Shown here piece by piece: positions 7,135-7,863 of a DNA stretch of 7,863 nucleotides. This DNA comes from CAZXSK01 sp964642855 (GTDB lineage Bacteria; Planctomycetota; Phycisphaerae; SM23-33), in assembly GCA_964642855.1 (NCBI GenBank), contig CAZXSK010000098.1:1-7863 (forward strand), in the 5' to 3' direction. A program made the position numbers and the translations under genes. Below the pieces are notes generated by a model. It was not told where the DNA came from, ran no database searches, and saw nothing but the letters and a program-made list of their open reading frames with translations. Every line of letters starts with the position of its first letter. The first letter of the stretch is position 1.

Positions 7135-7154
7135 GTGATTCGAAAACCGATCAC
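7135..7154. promoter_or_regulatory. Inverted repeat, possible operator at the dfx promoter
   Basis: GTGA-T-TCG (7135-7142) and CGA-TCAC (7148-7154) form seven complementary pairs around AAAAC, with one unpaired T. It overlaps the dfx -35 box (7140-7145) and lies about 20 bases upstream of the trp -35 box. It resembles a CRP/FNR half-site pair in its TGA/TCA ends, but the spacing is wrong for CRP. Confidence 0.35.
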
Positions 7155-7168
7155 ACCCGCGCTACAAT
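7140..7168 (+). promoter_or_regulatory. Promoter of the desulfoferrodoxin gene
   Basis: TCGAAA (7140-7145, 4 of 6 consensus bases), a 17-base spacer and TACAAT (7163-7168, 5 of 6) form a sigma-70-type promoter. Transcription would start around 7174-7176, giving a leader of about 110 bases. The TTGACA at 7176-7181 has no -10 box at the right distance. Confidence 0.55.
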
Positions 7169-7177
7169 GCCTGCGTT

Positions 7178-7232
7178 GACAACACAAGCAGATACTGTGC
7201 CTTGACGCCGGGAAGGTCCCGGCTTTGTTGTC
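7178..7232 (+). promoter_or_regulatory. Structured 5' leader of dfx: predicted three-way junction RNA
   Basis: The predicted 5' end of the dfx mRNA folds almost completely. P1 is GACAACA (7178-7184) with TGTTGTC (7226-7232), seven pairs. P2 is CAAGCA (7185-7190) with TGcCTTG (7198-7204), six pairs with C7200 bulged and a 7-base loop GATACTG. P3 is GCCGGGA (7207-7213) with TCCCGGC (7217-7223), seven pairs with loop AGG. Junction linkers are 0, AC and TT. P3 followed by TTTGTTGT also resembles an intrinsic terminator, so P1 and a P3 terminator would compete for the same bases. It matches no riboswitch class that I can recognise. The pairing is seen; regulation is inferred. Confidence 0.45.
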
Positions 7233-7244
7233 CCAACCAATCCG

Positions 7245-7267
7245 CCACGCCACGCGTGGACCCGTGG
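7245..7267 (+). repeat. Nested inverted repeats just before the dfx ribosome binding site
   Basis: CCACG (7245-7249) can pair with CGTGG (7263-7267), enclosing the perfect palindrome CCACGCGTGG (7250-7259). The structure ends five bases before AAGGAGA (7272-7278), close enough to affect ribosome access or to act as a DNA binding site. Confidence 0.35.
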
Positions 7268-7283
7268 AGCAAAGGAGACCCGC

Positions 7284-7667
7284 ATGAGTCATGAGATTCT
7301 GGACATCTACAAATGTGAAAACTGCGACGGCGTCGTGATGAGCCTGTTCGGCTGCGGCGACCAGTGCGAACTGACCTGCGGCGAAGGCAAGATGAAGAAG
7401 CTCCAGCCCAAGACCGCCGACGCTGCCAACGAGAAACACGTGCCGGTCATCGAGAAAATCGACGGCGGCTACAAGGTCGTCGTCGGGTCGACGCCCCACC
7501 CGATGGAGCAGGAGCACTGGATCAACATGATTGAACTCCGCGCCGGCGACAGGGTGTTCTACCAGTTCCTCCACCCCGGCGACGCCCCGGAGGCCACCTT
7601 CCACACCGACGCGACCGATGTCTCGGCCAGGGAATACTGCAACGTCCACGGCCTGTGGTCGACGTAG
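7284..7667 (+). CDS. dfx: Desulfoferrodoxin (superoxide reductase) with atypical centre I
   Basis: Reduces superoxide to hydrogen peroxide without making oxygen, a defence typical of anaerobes; cytoplasmic. The product is 127 aa, the normal length for two-iron desulfoferrodoxin. The catalytic C-terminal domain is complete: Glu50-Lys51-His52 in EKHVPVIE, His72, His78, Cys119 and His122 (AREYCNVHG) form the Fe(His)4Cys centre II with its Lys. The N-terminal desulforedoxin-like domain has C11-x2-C14 but not the usual adjacent Cys-Cys; instead it has C24, C28 and a single C32 with Thr31 where the partner Cys would be. Either a different set of cysteines holds the iron or centre I is altered. ATG at 7284 follows AAAGGAGA at good spacing. 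Divergent from trpBA, monocistronic, with its own promoter, structured leader and terminator. Confidence 0.95.
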   Translation: MSHEILDIYKCENCDGVVMSLFGCGDQCELTCGEGKMKKLQPKTADAANEKHVPVIEKIDGGYKVVVGSTPHPMEQEHWINMIELRAGDRVFYQFLHPGDAPEATFHTDATDVSAREYCNVHGLWST

Positions 7668-7690
7668 TCCCACAACCCGGCTGACTCTCC

Positions 7691-7730
7691 AGGCGACGTG
7701 GCCGATGCCGACTGCGTCGCCTTTCTTCTT
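7691..7730 (+). terminator. Intrinsic terminator after dfx
   Basis: AGGCGACG (7691-7698) pairs perfectly with CGTCGCCT (7715-7722), an 8-bp stem whose loop has an inner GGC/GCC pairing, followed directly by TTCTTCTT (7723-7730). It starts 24 bases after the dfx stop codon. This is the best terminator in the window. Confidence 0.8.
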
Positions 7731-7815
7731 CCTCACATGCGCTCCCCCTGCTCCCGCCACGGCCATTTCCAACGCCCGCAAAACGTGATCGAGCGATAAC
7801 TCAATCGAAGGAAGC

Positions 7816-7863
7816 ATGTTGCGAACATATCCGCCCGGCACGATGCGTTCAGAATCGGCCCGG
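7816..7863 (+). CDS. Possible first codons of a plus-strand gene running off the window
   Basis: ATG at 7816 follows AAGGA (7808-7812) with only three bases between, in a locally AT-richer stretch after the dfx terminator. Sixteen codons, beginning MLRTYPPGTMRSE, are open to the window edge. They are too few to recognise a family. The minus strand is also open here, so the region could instead be the end of a gene entering from the right or plain intergenic DNA. Confidence 0.25.
   Translation, partial: MLRTYPPGTMRSESAR

Noticed and set aside
7135..7154. CRP/FNR binding site
   Set aside because: The half-sites resemble TGTGA and TCACA, but 12 bases separate them instead of 6, so it is kept only as an unspecified inverted repeat.
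7178..7232. Hammerhead or other small ribozyme in the dfx leader
   Set aside because: The three-way junction lacks the CUGAUGA and GAAA core on either strand, and linkers are too short.
6873..7283. T-box riboswitch or TrpR operator controlling trpBA
   Set aside because: No T-box core (AGGGTGGNACCGCG) and no TrpR-like CTAG palindrome were found on the relevant strand.
6873..7841. 323-codon open extension upstream of trpB in the same frame
   Set aside because: It crosses the divergent promoter region and runs antisense to dfx. trpB has a strong Shine-Dalgarno at 6872 and normal family length from there.

Overview
The window looks like a chromosomal segment from a GC-rich bacterium with short, gene-dense spacing. 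There is no sign of phage, insertion sequences, CRISPR arrays, tRNA or rRNA. The GroEL N-terminus (TLGPRGRN, then DKGWGAP) and the GAF plus four-cysteine protein recall Planctomycetota, perhaps Phycisphaerae-like. That placement is from memory of protein style and is tentative. A desulfoferrodoxin points to an anaerobe or microaerophile that meets oxygen.

Layout from left to right. Bases 1-1379 (minus) hold most of a groEL gene whose 3' end lies outside the window. A 327-base divergent gap follows, carrying the groEL leader with three hairpins, one of them around its ribosome binding site. On the plus strand, a GT-B glycosyltransferase (1707-2936), apparently leaderless, is followed by cysK (3045-3932). 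On the minus strand, converging on cysK, lie a GAF-domain protein with a C-terminal CxxC/CxxC module (3972-4664), trpA (4819-5640) and trpB (5661-6872). trpB and trpA form an operon read from trpB to trpA. A 411-base divergent region (6873-7283) separates trpB from a plus-strand desulfoferrodoxin gene (7284-7667), which ends in a good intrinsic terminator. The last ~130 bases hold at most the first codons of another plus-strand gene.

The most interesting part is the divergent trpB/dfx control region. On the trp side a TTGACA promoter is followed at once by a small ORF of 33 codons with two Trp codons (W27 and W29) five and three codons before the last sense codon, then a set of alternative hairpins ending just before the trpB Shine-Dalgarno. 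This looks like an undescribed trp attenuation leader without a U-tract terminator. On the dfx side the predicted transcript begins with a 55-nt sequence that folds almost completely into a three-way junction. The desulfoferrodoxin itself lacks the usual adjacent Cys pair of iron centre I.

Functionally the segment joins protein folding (GroEL), cysteine synthesis (CysK), the last two steps of tryptophan synthesis (TrpA/TrpB) and superoxide reduction (Dfx), with one sensor-like protein and one glycosyltransferase of unknown targets. Apart from trpBA there is no strong reason to treat them as one pathway.
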